Below are positions 16,348-24,262 of a stretch of DNA of 64,000 bases, piece after piece. The position numbers and the translations under genes were made by a program. Every line of letters starts with the position of its first letter. The first letter of the stretch is position 1. The stretch comes from Lactobacillus sp. 0.1XD8-4 (lineage in GTDB: Bacteria; Bacillota; Bacilli; Lactobacillales; Lactobacillaceae). A model generated the notes under the pieces. It had not been told where the DNA came from and did no database searches. It was given only the letters and a program-made list of their open reading frames with translations. The stretch lies in NCBI RefSeq assembly GCF_009663775.1, contig NZ_RDBR01000003.1, positions 1-64,000 on the forward strand. The letters run 5' to 3'.

Positions 16348-17742
16348 TTAATAGATAATTACAGGTTCGTTTTTCTGTAAATCATGAAACGCTTGTCCAG
16401 CGATATCTGGGTGCATATTAATACATCCATGCGATCCGCCACCTTTAGCCATATAGGCATGTTTTGACCAATCATGGCGCCAGCTTGCATCATGGAAACC
16501 ACATCCACTATCTGTAAATGGTGACCAGTATTGTACCTTACTAGCGTACTTTGAACCATCATCATTTAATCCACGAAGAACCGATGGCGTTTGTTGGTAC
16601 ATAATGTACCAAACACCTTTGGGCGTTTCATTATCTTTATTGTTTGTTCCACTAACAATATCAGTACTAAGGACACATTTGCCATCTTTATAAAACCAAG
16701 CATGTTGATCAGCTATCGAAACTTCGGCATAAGTACCGCCTATTCCATTATTAGCCGTGGTATCATATCCTGTTCCATGCTGGTTATAGCCTTCACCGTA
16801 AATGTCGTCCTTTGCATTTACTTTCTGTTTATTTTCGACTAATGCATTAACAAGAGTTTTACCTGCTTGCTTTTTACTAATTTTCCATCCATACGATCCA
16901 GCATCCGTTGTTTTAATCACCGACCCACTATGAGTTTTAAATTCAAAGGCTTTACCAAGGGTTGCTTGCTTATTATTTATTTCATCAATCTTTGAATCAG
17001 CTGCAGCTGTATCAAAATGATATTTACCGTCTTGGTATGTAGCTCTAGTAACAATGTCAGCACAATTTAACCGATATTTCTTATCCTGTACTTGGTATAT
17101 TACCGTCCGCTTCGATATTTCTTCAAGCTTTGCTTTTTCATTTTGAACAGTTTTACTATTTGCTGAAAGCGGAGCTTTATATACCGGTTTCAACTTAACG
17201 GTTCCATTAACAACTTCTTTTTCAAGCTTTTTATGCAATCCATCTACGCTATATTGGGTTCCACCAACTGCTTGCTTAACCTGTACACCGCCATTTTCAT
17301 ATACAGCATAAGCATCAATTGGAGCTTTTCGACCATTATTTAACTCAATCACCTTTTGATTAACTGCCTGGTCAATCTGAGGAATCATATTTTGATTAAA
17401 ATTTTGTGGTTTAATTAAAATATTCTTTTCTTTAGCCGATGGAAAGAATGTATATTGACTGCGTAATGCATTTTTTACCTTTTGTTCATCAGCTTTACTA
17501 AACTTTGCAACTGGTTGCTTTTCTGCATATACTAAATCACTATTTATATATACTTTTGGTGATCGAGGATTATCTTGTAATTTTTTCAAAGCTTGTTTAG
17601 CAGTTAAACCACCAACTGCCACGTTATCGATACTAACGTTTTTATTAAAATGACGATGCTGGTGAATTGTCATGCAGCCTACTACTAGCACTAACAAGCA
17701 CAGGATGATTATTATCAGTTGTTTAATAGATAAATTCCGCAT
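16348..17742 (-). CDS. L,D-transpeptidase (YkuD) with N-terminal membrane anchor
   Basis: A 464-residue membrane-anchored wall enzyme. Residues 8-26 form the anchor; about 35-320 contain peptidoglycan-binding_4-type repeats; the C-terminal YkuD domain (about 340-464) has the catalytic S-H-G-C motif SHGCINMHPD with C440. L,D-transpeptidases make 3-3 crosslinks or attach proteins to peptidoglycan. It opens the operon that continues with two small peptides, the pheromone, kinase and regulator (13 bp to the next frame). Its promoter shows no copy of the regulon operator, so the sensing cassette may be expressed constitutively. A wall-modifying enzyme beside a regulated wall hydrolase suggests a protective role (inference). 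Confidence 0.88.
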   Translation of the reverse strand: MRNLSIKQLIIIILCLLVLVVGCMTIHQHRHFNKNVSIDNVAVGGLTAKQALKKLQDNPRSPKVYINSDLVYAEKQPVAKFSKADEQKVKNALRSQYTFFPSAKEKNILIKPQNFNQNMIPQIDQAVNQKVIELNNGRKAPIDAYAVYENGGVQVKQAVGGTQYSVDGLHKKLEKEVVNGTVKLKPVYKAPLSANSKTVQNEKAKLEEISKRTVIYQVQDKKYRLNCADIVTRATYQDGKYHFDTAAADSKIDEINNKQATLGKAFEFKTHSGSVIKTTDAGSYGWKISKKQAGKTLVNALVENKQKVNAKDDIYGEGYNQHGTGYDTTANNGIGGTYAEVSIADQHAWFYKDGKCVLSTDIVSGTNNKDNETPKGVWYIMYQQTPSVLRGLNDDGSKYASKVQYWSPFTDSGCGFHDASWRHDWSKHAYMAKGGGSHGCINMHPDIAGQAFHDLQKNEPVIIY

Positions 17743-17767
17743 AAAAGTACTCCAACTTAATAATTTA

Positions 17768-17821
17768 AATATAGAAATGCCCTACACACTACATCATTAT
17801 AGCAGTAGGGTTTTCTATATT
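17768..17821 (-). terminator. Terminator after the NlpC/P60 gene, overlapping a possible promoter
   Basis: Arms 17768-17785 and 17804-17821 (AATATAGAAA, CCCTAC and complements) form a long stem with one interruption, 25 bp after the hydrolase stop. The loop holds TATAAT (minus strand, 17801-17796) that may serve the L,D-transpeptidase operon. Confidence 0.7.
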
Positions 17822-17846
17822 AAACTAGAAAAACAAATATTTTTAA

Positions 17847-19766
17847 TTATAAAACACGACGTGCAAAACTAGGCATCCAGTAACGCATTGGTTGTTCTTT
17901 TACTGTTTGACCAGGTTGGGGAGCAAACAATGTGTTCCCATTGCCTGTGTAAATTCCAACATGATAGACGCCCCTAGAATTACTCCAGAATAGTAAATCT
18001 CCAGGTTGTAAGTTATTAAAACTAACACCATATCCACGAGTAGATTGTTGAGCTGCTGTCCGTGGAAGGTTAATACCTACTTGACGGTATACATATTGAA
18101 CAAGTCCAGAACAATCAAAAGAATTTGGACCAGTTGCACCATATACATATGGTTTTCCAAGTTGTTGCCGAGCTAATGATATAATTTGCTCAGCTTTCGA
18201 ACCTTGATTGACTGGATTTTGAGACGGAGTACTTGGCACGTTTGTACTCATACCATTAAACGAAAAATTATTTGAATCTGTTCCGAATGTTTGTCCCGTA
18301 CTCAAATTCTTTATTGCAGCATAACGCCGAGCACCACTATAGCTCATGTATGATACCCAAAGATAGCCGTTAGCAACTACCTTGGAATCATAAGTAAAAC
18401 TTTGTCCACCACTGTATTGAGCCATTACGGCTGATGACGTACTTGGTGCTTGACGAATATTTAATCCGTAAGCAACTCTGAATGTTCCGCGTTGTTGCAT
18501 CGTAGTCCCATCTGCTGGAGTGCTTGGTGTTGGTGCAGGCGTTGGCGTACTTGGTGTTGGGTTGTTAAATGAGAAATTATTTGAATCTGTTCCGAATGTT
18601 TGTCCCGTACTTAAATTCTTTATTGCCACATAACGGCGAGCACCACTATAACTCATATATGACACCCAAAGATAACCATTGGCTTCTACTTTAGAATCAT
18701 AAGTAAAGCTTTGTCCGCCATTATATCTAGCCATTATAGCTGATGATGTACTTGGTGCTTGACGTACATTTAACCCATAGGCAACTCTGAATGTTCCACG
18801 TTGTTGCATTGTACCATTTCCAGATGTTGATGGTTGCGTTGGTTGTTCTACTGGCGCTGTAGTTCCACCATGGTTTTGGAAATATTGATACCAGTATTGT
18901 GCTTGCTGGCCTCGTGCAGGTTGGTTACGATTAGCTGGTCGTTCAAAGTTATTAAGCCAAATCATTCCAAGATTATAGGCTGAATCATAACTATGCATAT
19001 ATTCATTCGCTGTCATTCTTGAATAACGAGATGGATAGTATTGTTGCCCATGTGTCATTTGATATTGGATATATGCACACTGTCCTTGCAATGTTCGATA
19101 ATCATATCCATTATTTCTACACCAACCTTGAACAGCCGATGCAGGCCATTGAGCTATTCCATAACCTGGACCACCGCCATATTGATGAAGGTCTGGAATA
19201 AGTCCTGATTCAGAAACAAAGTTACCTAGCATTCCAGCAATCGCATTTGTCGTCCATCCTTGATTTATAAAGTAATTATGAATATAAGTTGCATTGTTAA
19301 CTTGCTGTTGAGTGTAGTTTGTTGTATACAATGATGTAAACAATTGTGCGTACGATACTGGTGATTGTGATGACGGGTTGAATGTTTGAGTAGATTCAAC
19401 TGCCTCTTCGTTAGCAGGTTTGGCATACAATGTCATATTTTCCGTAGTATGTAAATCAATGCCTTGATTTACAGAATTGCTATCCACGGCTGATGTAGCT
19501 GATGTAACGCTTGTAGCAACGGATGACGTATTTGGTGCCTCACTTGCAACTTCTGTGCTTGTTACTACCGGTGTATCTGACTGATTGCTATTCGTCACTG
19601 CAACACTATTACTACTTGCCGCATCACCATTTGATTGTGGCAATGTTTGAACAGTTGTAGGTATTTGATCTTGGCTAACAGTATCTGCCTTTGCATTTGT
19701 TACCGAAATAGCCATCAAAGCAATTGGAGCTGCTAAATAAATCCCTAGACGTCTATTAACTTTCAT
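17847..19766 (-). CDS. Secreted phage-lysozyme-like + SH3 + NlpC/P60 wall hydrolase
   Basis: A 639-residue modular peptidoglycan hydrolase. A signal peptide (1-29, ending NAKAD) and a Ser/Thr/Val-rich linker precede a phage-tail-lysozyme-like domain (about 135-285; GNFVSESGL, GYGIAQWPAS). Two nearly identical SH3-like repeats follow (about 310-380 and 415-490; RGTFRVAYGLN, SGARRY), then NlpC/P60 (about 520-639) with C552 (FDCSGL) and H602 (YHVGIY). It should cut both glycan and peptide. Operator C lies upstream, so a pheromone appears to induce a wall-lytic enzyme. The ATG at 19766 starts the signal peptide; an upstream ATG at 19787 overlaps the GGGAG ribosome site. Confidence 0.9.
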   Translation of the reverse strand: MKVNRRLGIYLAAPIALMAISVTNAKADTVSQDQIPTTVQTLPQSNGDAASSNSVAVTNSNQSDTPVVTSTEVASEAPNTSSVATSVTSATSAVDSNSVNQGIDLHTTENMTLYAKPANEEAVESTQTFNPSSQSPVSYAQLFTSLYTTNYTQQQVNNATYIHNYFINQGWTTNAIAGMLGNFVSESGLIPDLHQYGGGPGYGIAQWPASAVQGWCRNNGYDYRTLQGQCAYIQYQMTHGQQYYPSRYSRMTANEYMHSYDSAYNLGMIWLNNFERPANRNQPARGQQAQYWYQYFQNHGGTTAPVEQPTQPSTSGNGTMQQRGTFRVAYGLNVRQAPSTSSAIMARYNGGQSFTYDSKVEANGYLWVSYMSYSGARRYVAIKNLSTGQTFGTDSNNFSFNNPTPSTPTPAPTPSTPADGTTMQQRGTFRVAYGLNIRQAPSTSSAVMAQYSGGQSFTYDSKVVANGYLWVSYMSYSGARRYAAIKNLSTGQTFGTDSNNFSFNGMSTNVPSTPSQNPVNQGSKAEQIISLARQQLGKPYVYGATGPNSFDCSGLVQYVYRQVGINLPRTAAQQSTRGYGVSFNNLQPGDLLFWSNSRGVYHVGIYTGNGNTLFAPQPGQTVKEQPMRYWMPSFARRVL

Positions 19767-19801
19767 TATAAATAAACTCCCTTTCATTTAATTCAATGAA
19801 A

Positions 19802-19867
19802 ATTATATATAAAAAATAAAATTTTGGAGCAATTTGCAATATTCGTATCGTTTTCTGCAGAATTCGT
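19802..19867 (-). promoter_or_regulatory. Pheromone-regulon operator/promoter C
   Basis: Units TTGCAATATTCGT (19834-19846) and CTGCAGAATTCGT (19855-19867) repeat at 21 bp. The proximal edge is 27 bp from a perfect minus-strand TATAAT (19807-19802), with no -35 match. It drives the wall hydrolase. Confidence 0.87.
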
Positions 19868-19876
19868 TAATTTTAA

Positions 19877-19910
19877 TAAAAAAAGCAGTATAAGATTTCT
19901 CTTACCTGCT
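19877..19910 (-). terminator. Terminator of the 214-residue secreted protein gene
   Basis: The stem AGCAG..TAAGA (19884-19895) / TCTTA..CTGCT (19900-19910) is followed on the minus strand by a seven-T run. It lies just upstream of operator C, insulating the two regulon units. Confidence 0.85.
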
Positions 19911-19925
19911 CATTAAAATAGATCA

Positions 19926-20570
19926 TTATTTTACATTCGTAACCTGATACTGTCCATTGCCATTTGCTTTATAGTAAACAGTTTTACCATTATAGGTTAC
20001 ATAGCCGTTGCCTTCTTTGGCATTTTTATAAAATTCTTCAGCGGATGTTTTACTGTCAATTACTCCCGCTTTTTGGGCAGCCCGGTAACTAAAATTCATC
20101 CCATCTTGGACTGTTACTGGTTGCTGGGTCCGTGCTGCTGATGTCGTCTTTTGTGATGTCTTCTGACGGTTGGTTTGCTTTACTGCTGATACGCCATTAC
20201 TCTTGTGATAAGTCGGTGCTGCATTTTGGGTTTGATTATTATTAGCAGCCACTGTTTGCGCTGTACCTGCGTTATTGTTGTTTTGCGCCGATTGGGTAGT
20301 ACCTGCACTGTTCGGTGCTGATGAATTAGCAGTTTCATCATTATCATCCCCCGCAGTTGTGCTATCACTATCCGCCTCGTCGGACGAACTGTTTTTCTTA
20401 GCTTCCTGATGATGTTTCTTAGAACTGCTTGTACTTAACGTCTCCGTCTTCGTTGGTTTGTCTGCTGCCACATCCTTGGATGATGCTGGTCTTAAGAGCA
20501 TATATCCGCCACATACCACGATAATTACAACTAATAATGAAACAATGATTAATTTGCCCCTATTTTTCAT
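19926..20570 (-). CDS. Membrane-anchored low-complexity secreted protein, regulon member
   Basis: A 214-residue protein. Residues 6-24 form a membrane segment or uncleaved signal (LIIVSLLVVIIVVCGG). Residues 30-155 are Ser/Thr/Asn/Gln/Asp-rich linker. The last 60 residues form a small domain (GMNFSYRAAQKAGV, EEFYKNAKEGNGYVTYNGKTVYY). I recognise no catalytic motif. The ATG at 20570 follows GAGGAG; the apparent longer frame begins with a TTG within the ribosome site. Operator D lies 38 bp upstream, so it should be coinduced with the wall hydrolase and exporter. Confidence 0.7.
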   Translation of the reverse strand: MKNRGKLIIVSLLVVIIVVCGGYMLLRPASSKDVAADKPTKTETLSTSSSKKHHQEAKKNSSSDEADSDSTTAGDDNDETANSSAPNSAGTTQSAQNNNNAGTAQTVAANNNQTQNAAPTYHKSNGVSAVKQTNRQKTSQKTTSAARTQQPVTVQDGMNFSYRAAQKAGVIDSKTSAEEFYKNAKEGNGYVTYNGKTVYYKANGNGQYQVTNVK

Positions 20571-20607
20571 AACTCTAATACTCCTCAATAATTACTTTTA
20601 TCCTTGT

Positions 20608-20673
20608 AGTATACCTAATATTTTTCTTAGTGGGTCAATTTGCAAGATTCGTAACGATTTTTGCAGAATTCGT
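20608..20673 (-). promoter_or_regulatory. Pheromone-regulon operator/promoter D
   Basis: Units TTGCAAGATTCGT (20640-20652) and TTGCAGAATTCGT (20661-20673) repeat at 21 bp, with the proximal edge 27 bp from minus-strand TATACT (20613-20608). It drives the 214-residue secreted protein. The divergent gene at 20783 has its own TATAAT at 20746-20751. Confidence 0.87.
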
Positions 20674-20782
20674 CATATTCCGCCAAATATTTTACTAAAA
20701 AGTAAAGAAATAGTAAAGAAGCGTTTTCATTTAATGAAATAGGCTTATAATATCGATGATTAAATTTTTGGAGGGGTTTAAC

Positions 20783-22105
20783 ATGAGAAGAGTTAAACTA
20801 TTTAGCGCGGCATTAGCCGTAGTCGCCGGATTATCATTTGCTGAAACTAATGTCAACGCTGCACAGCATAGCAATAATAATACAAACGATGTTAATGAAG
20901 TTGGTTCCCTTATTTATGCCAATGCGTATGGACAAAATTATGTAAATGACGCCCACAGTATTAGCGTCTTTAAAGATAGTAACGGACGCTACGGAATTGG
21001 CCAGGGAACAGCTGATAGCACCGCTTTCTTTAAGATTAACAATGATGGCACTGTTACCATTTGGCAAATCAAGGGCGACCCGAATACCCCCACATATAAG
21101 CAAGGATATACCAAGAAGACGGTGCCGATTTCAAGCCTCCAAAAGTCCGAAAATCAGACTTCTGCCCAAAAGGCCACAATCAACCACGCAATTTCATCAA
21201 TCAAGAATACGCCATCAGCAACACCAACTCAAAGTAGTCAGGCGGGCAACACTGCTAGTTCTAGTAACACCAATGTCCACCAACTACTGCAAGATGGTCA
21301 AGTAATCGATGACTTAGGGCTGCAACTCTATAACCGCTACTATGGGACGGCCTACCAAAATCCAAACTTAAATGTATTCAAAGACAGTAACGGTCGAATG
21401 GGTATTGGCCGTGGTAGTTTCAGTAATACTATTTATTACAAGATCAACAGTGATGGTAAGACGATGACTGTTTGGCGCCCGGTTTCTAACGCTAATACGC
21501 CTGTCGCTAAACAACAATACACAACTTCCACCGTTTCATTAAGTTCTCTCGGCTTTAACCCCGATGGTCAACCAAGTACACAATCAAATTCAAGTAGCAG
21601 CGCAACCAGCCAAGCTAATGCTAATTCTGCTTCCACAAGCAGTCAAACAACACAAACTAGTTCTGCTGCGAAAACAGCAACGGCCGATCCTGCAATCACT
21701 AGTGCCCGGCCAACTGCTAAGGAAAACAAACAAGTCGCCAAAACTGCTAGCAAGAAGATTACGGTTCCTTCTTCTCAAGGTAAAGAAACCCTCTCTTACT
21801 ACAGGATTGCGGCCCTCGTTTATGCCAAAGCATATGGTATCGACCGTCTTGGCAGTAACCAAGGTTTGCAATTAACAATGAACAAAAATCATTCTCGCTT
21901 TATCCTTGGCGAAGGAACCGCTGATAGTACCCTGCTTTTCCGAGTAAACCAAGGAAAGAAGACCGTAACAGTCTGGACGCTTAACGATAACGACCGGACA
22001 ATGAACAAAAACACATATGAAATTAGTGCATTAGTCAACGAATTCTATGCTAACAGCACTGAACAAAATCTAGTTAATGAAACTGCACAATCATTGAAGA
22101 AATAG
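20783..22105 (+). CDS. Secreted protein with three related ~80-residue repeats
   Basis: A 440-residue exported protein with a signal peptide (about 1-26, ending NVNA) and no cell-wall anchor. Three diverged repeats, about residues 36-120, 175-258 and 340-425, share the pattern Y.KAYG...FK.S..R..IG.GTADST..F.IN....T..TVW, separated by Ser/Gln/Thr-rich linkers. I do not recognise the repeat family. The ATG at 20783 follows GGAGGGG; the track-style longer start at 20756 lies at the transcription start, five bases after TATAAT. It is divergent from the regulon-D gene, and operator D could in principle also affect it. Confidence 0.75.
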   Translation: MRRVKLFSAALAVVAGLSFAETNVNAAQHSNNNTNDVNEVGSLIYANAYGQNYVNDAHSISVFKDSNGRYGIGQGTADSTAFFKINNDGTVTIWQIKGDPNTPTYKQGYTKKTVPISSLQKSENQTSAQKATINHAISSIKNTPSATPTQSSQAGNTASSSNTNVHQLLQDGQVIDDLGLQLYNRYYGTAYQNPNLNVFKDSNGRMGIGRGSFSNTIYYKINSDGKTMTVWRPVSNANTPVAKQQYTTSTVSLSSLGFNPDGQPSTQSNSSSSATSQANANSASTSSQTTQTSSAAKTATADPAITSARPTAKENKQVAKTASKKITVPSSQGKETLSYYRIAALVYAKAYGIDRLGSNQGLQLTMNKNHSRFILGEGTADSTLLFRVNQGKKTVTVWTLNDNDRTMNKNTYEISALVNEFYANSTEQNLVNETAQSLKK

Positions 22106-22165
22106 ACTAAGTATAATCGATAATTATGTGTTACTATGTGTAAAGAAATTCAATGGAAAGTGATT

Positions 22166-22237
22166 ATGATTAAACAAATTAAAAATACATTTTTATTTCT
22201 TTTTGAGATAATCTTTGATTTAATTTTTTCTCTATAA
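22166..22237 (+). CDS. Candidate 23-residue hydrophobic peptide
   Basis: A short frame preceded by GGAAAG, coding MIKQIKN followed by an almost uninterrupted Phe/Leu/Ile helix. Size and composition recall toxin-type membrane peptides, but there is no antitoxin RNA I can show, and AT-rich spacers produce such frames by chance. Confidence 0.25.
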   Translation: MIKQIKNTFLFLFEIIFDLIFSL

Positions 22238-22266
22238 CACAATTACTTTAGATTAGCACTGTACGC

Positions 22267-22312
22267 AATAGGGCTCCAAAGGTCGAAAAAATTCGATCTC
22301 TGGAGCCCTATT
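22267..22312. terminator. Bidirectional terminator
   Basis: A perfect 12-bp stem (AATAGGGCTCCA at 22267-22278 with 22301-22312) has an inner GTCGAA/TTCGAT stem. It can end the repeat protein gene on the left and the permease gene on the right. Its layout resembles the dispersed repeat hairpins elsewhere in the window. Confidence 0.8.
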
Positions 22313-22340
22313 TGTGTTTTTTCGGTTAGCTATATTTTAT

Positions 22341-23576
22341 CTATCTTAAGATATCAATTAAATTCTTATTAGCTGCTTGGCGTGCTGGTAATATTCCAAA
22401 TACCAAGCCAACCGCGGCTGAAGTTCCAAAAGCAAGCAGGAAGGCATCCAAGGATATATGAGCATGAATATGAATACCACCGCCACCAATCGCACTTGAT
22501 AATAATGGTGCTAAGAGATGAGCTAAACCAGCCCCGCAAAGGAACCCCAGCAATCCACCTGTTAACGTTAGGATTACTGCTTCAACTAGAAACTGCATCA
22601 TAATATTAAATGGCGTTGCTCCTACCGCAAGCCGAATCCCGATTTCTTGCGTCCGTTCTGATACTGAAATATACATCATATTCATAACACCGATTCCGGC
22701 AATAAAAAGGGAAATTGCGGCAATAAAACTAATAAAAGTCGTAATAATGCTCATTTGTGATGAGAATTGTTTAAGGGCCTTTTCCATATCTAAGTATTGG
22801 TAACTCCCTTGGGTCGCAGCAGGACTATTCTTTTTTAGGTATTTAGCGACCTTCCGCGAAATTGCACTCGCGTTGGTTCCCTGACTAAAGGTTAACTTAA
22901 GTGTATTACCTTCTTTAGCACTATCACCTTGGTAGTACACCGACTTAGGCAATAATAAGTCAACGCCGTAGGAATTTTGATTTCCATCATCGGTAAATTG
23001 TTCCTGTGACTTATACACGCCCGTAACCGTATAAGTCACATTATTCGCTGTTACAGTTGTCCCGATAGCATTTTGCGCCGAGCCATATTGCCGTTTAGCA
23101 ACCTTTTCACTCATCAGTGCATTAGCTTCACCGATTTCCAGATCATTTTTAGTAAAATTCTTTCCAGCTACTAAACTTACACTATGCGTTGGCTTTTTCA
23201 GCAAACTCAATGTTACATTCTTAGTCGTATCGCCAATATCAGCATGTGTTGAAATATTATCAGACTCCTGTTCAATTTCGGCATTCTTAATTTCGCCACC
23301 AAATTGAGTGTTAATATCAGTCAGTTGCTCTTGCGTAAAGCCATTGACCGTCGAATTAACATTATCAGGATTATAGGCAATTTCGGTTGTTTGCTGACCT
23401 TGCTTAGCATTGTTACCGAATTTATCATACATCGTTTTAGTAATCCCATCCCCGATTCCAAGAATAGCGATTACGGCCGCAATACCAATCATAATTCCAA
23501 TGATCGTGAGGAAACTCCGCTTTTTATTTGCCTTTAAGGATTGAATGGCGGATTTAAATAGCTCAATTATTTGCAT
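22341..23576 (-). CDS. MacB-type ABC transporter permease
   Basis: A 411-residue permease with the FtsX/MacB topology: one N-terminal membrane segment (about 22-45, FLTIIGIMIGIAAVIAILGIG), a large extracellular domain with the MacB_PCD fold (about 50-260), and three C-terminal segments. The start MQIIELFKSAIQS at 23576 overlaps the end of the ATPase gene by 14 bp. With the ATPase and adaptor it forms a tripartite-like exporter of the Gram-positive MacAB/YknXYZ group, which handles peptides or antimicrobials; substrate unknown. Confidence 0.87.
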   Translation of the reverse strand: MQIIELFKSAIQSLKANKKRSFLTIIGIMIGIAAVIAILGIGDGITKTMYDKFGNNAKQGQQTTEIAYNPDNVNSTVNGFTQEQLTDINTQFGGEIKNAEIEQESDNISTHADIGDTTKNVTLSLLKKPTHSVSLVAGKNFTKNDLEIGEANALMSEKVAKRQYGSAQNAIGTTVTANNVTYTVTGVYKSQEQFTDDGNQNSYGVDLLLPKSVYYQGDSAKEGNTLKLTFSQGTNASAISRKVAKYLKKNSPAATQGSYQYLDMEKALKQFSSQMSIITTFISFIAAISLFIAGIGVMNMMYISVSERTQEIGIRLAVGATPFNIMMQFLVEAVILTLTGGLLGFLCGAGLAHLLAPLLSSAIGGGGIHIHAHISLDAFLLAFGTSAAVGLVFGILPARQAANKNLIDILR

Positions 23577-24261
23577 TCCGTTCACCATCCTTACTATCAC
23601 TAACAACGCGGCCATCAATAATTTTGATCACGCGGTCACATTGTTCTGCTACATGCGGGTCATGGGTTACCATGATAATCGTAGTCCCCTCTTCTCGGTT
23701 AAGGTGTTTAAAGAGATTCATGATTTCTTGGCTTGTTTCTGTATCTAACGCTCCCGTTGGTTCATCCGCAATCAAGAATTTGGGATGCGTTGATATTGCC
23801 CGGGCAATAGATACTCGTTGTTGTTGTCCCCCTGACATATTTTTCGGGAGTTGATTTTCATAGCCAGCTAAGCCAACTTGCTTAAGGACTTCTGACACCC
23901 GCGTGCCAATCTCTTTACGGCGTTTGCCCGCGTACAATAATGGCAATGCCACATTATCTGCCACAGTTGATTCCCGTAAAAGTTTAAAGTTTTGAAAAAC
24001 AAAGCCGACATTTTGGTTTCGCAGGCTTGAAAATTGCTTCCGTGTATAGTCGTGAATAGGGTGGTTTTGGTAAAAATATGTCCCTTCAAAATCATCATCA
24101 AGAAAACCAATGATATTAATAAGAGTTGATTTTCCCGAACCAGATTCCCCAATAATAGCAACAAGCTCACCTTGCGCAATATTAATATTAATATCATGAA
24201 GAACATGGAAACGGTGATCTCCTTGGCGGTAATACTTGTTGATATTCTTTAGTGTGATCAT
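23563..24261 (-). CDS. MacB-type ABC transporter ATPase
   Basis: A 232-residue ATP-binding subunit with Walker A GESGSGKST (about 38-46), signature MSGGQQQRVSIARA, Walker B LIADEPTGALD and the H-loop MVTHD. The sequence after Walker A (LINIIGFLD) and the ADEPTGALD form are typical of the LolD/MacB/FtsE subfamily. The ATG at 24261 follows one base after the adaptor stop, and the gene overlaps the permease start downstream. Confidence 0.92.
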   Translation of the reverse strand: MITLKNINKYYRQGDHRFHVLHDININIAQGELVAIIGESGSGKSTLINIIGFLDDDFEGTYFYQNHPIHDYTRKQFSSLRNQNVGFVFQNFKLLRESTVADNVALPLLYAGKRRKEIGTRVSEVLKQVGLAGYENQLPKNMSGGQQQRVSIARAISTHPKFLIADEPTGALDTETSQEIMNLFKHLNREEGTTIIMVTHDPHVAEQCDRVIKIIDGRVVSDSKDGERNANN

Positions 24262-24262
24262 T

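Noticed and set aside
16348-16400. A fifth regulon operator before the small peptides (ACGAACCTGTAA near 16359-16370)
   Set aside because: Only one imperfect unit, no partner 21 bp away and no -10 at 27 bp; it lies inside the L,D-transpeptidase coding end.
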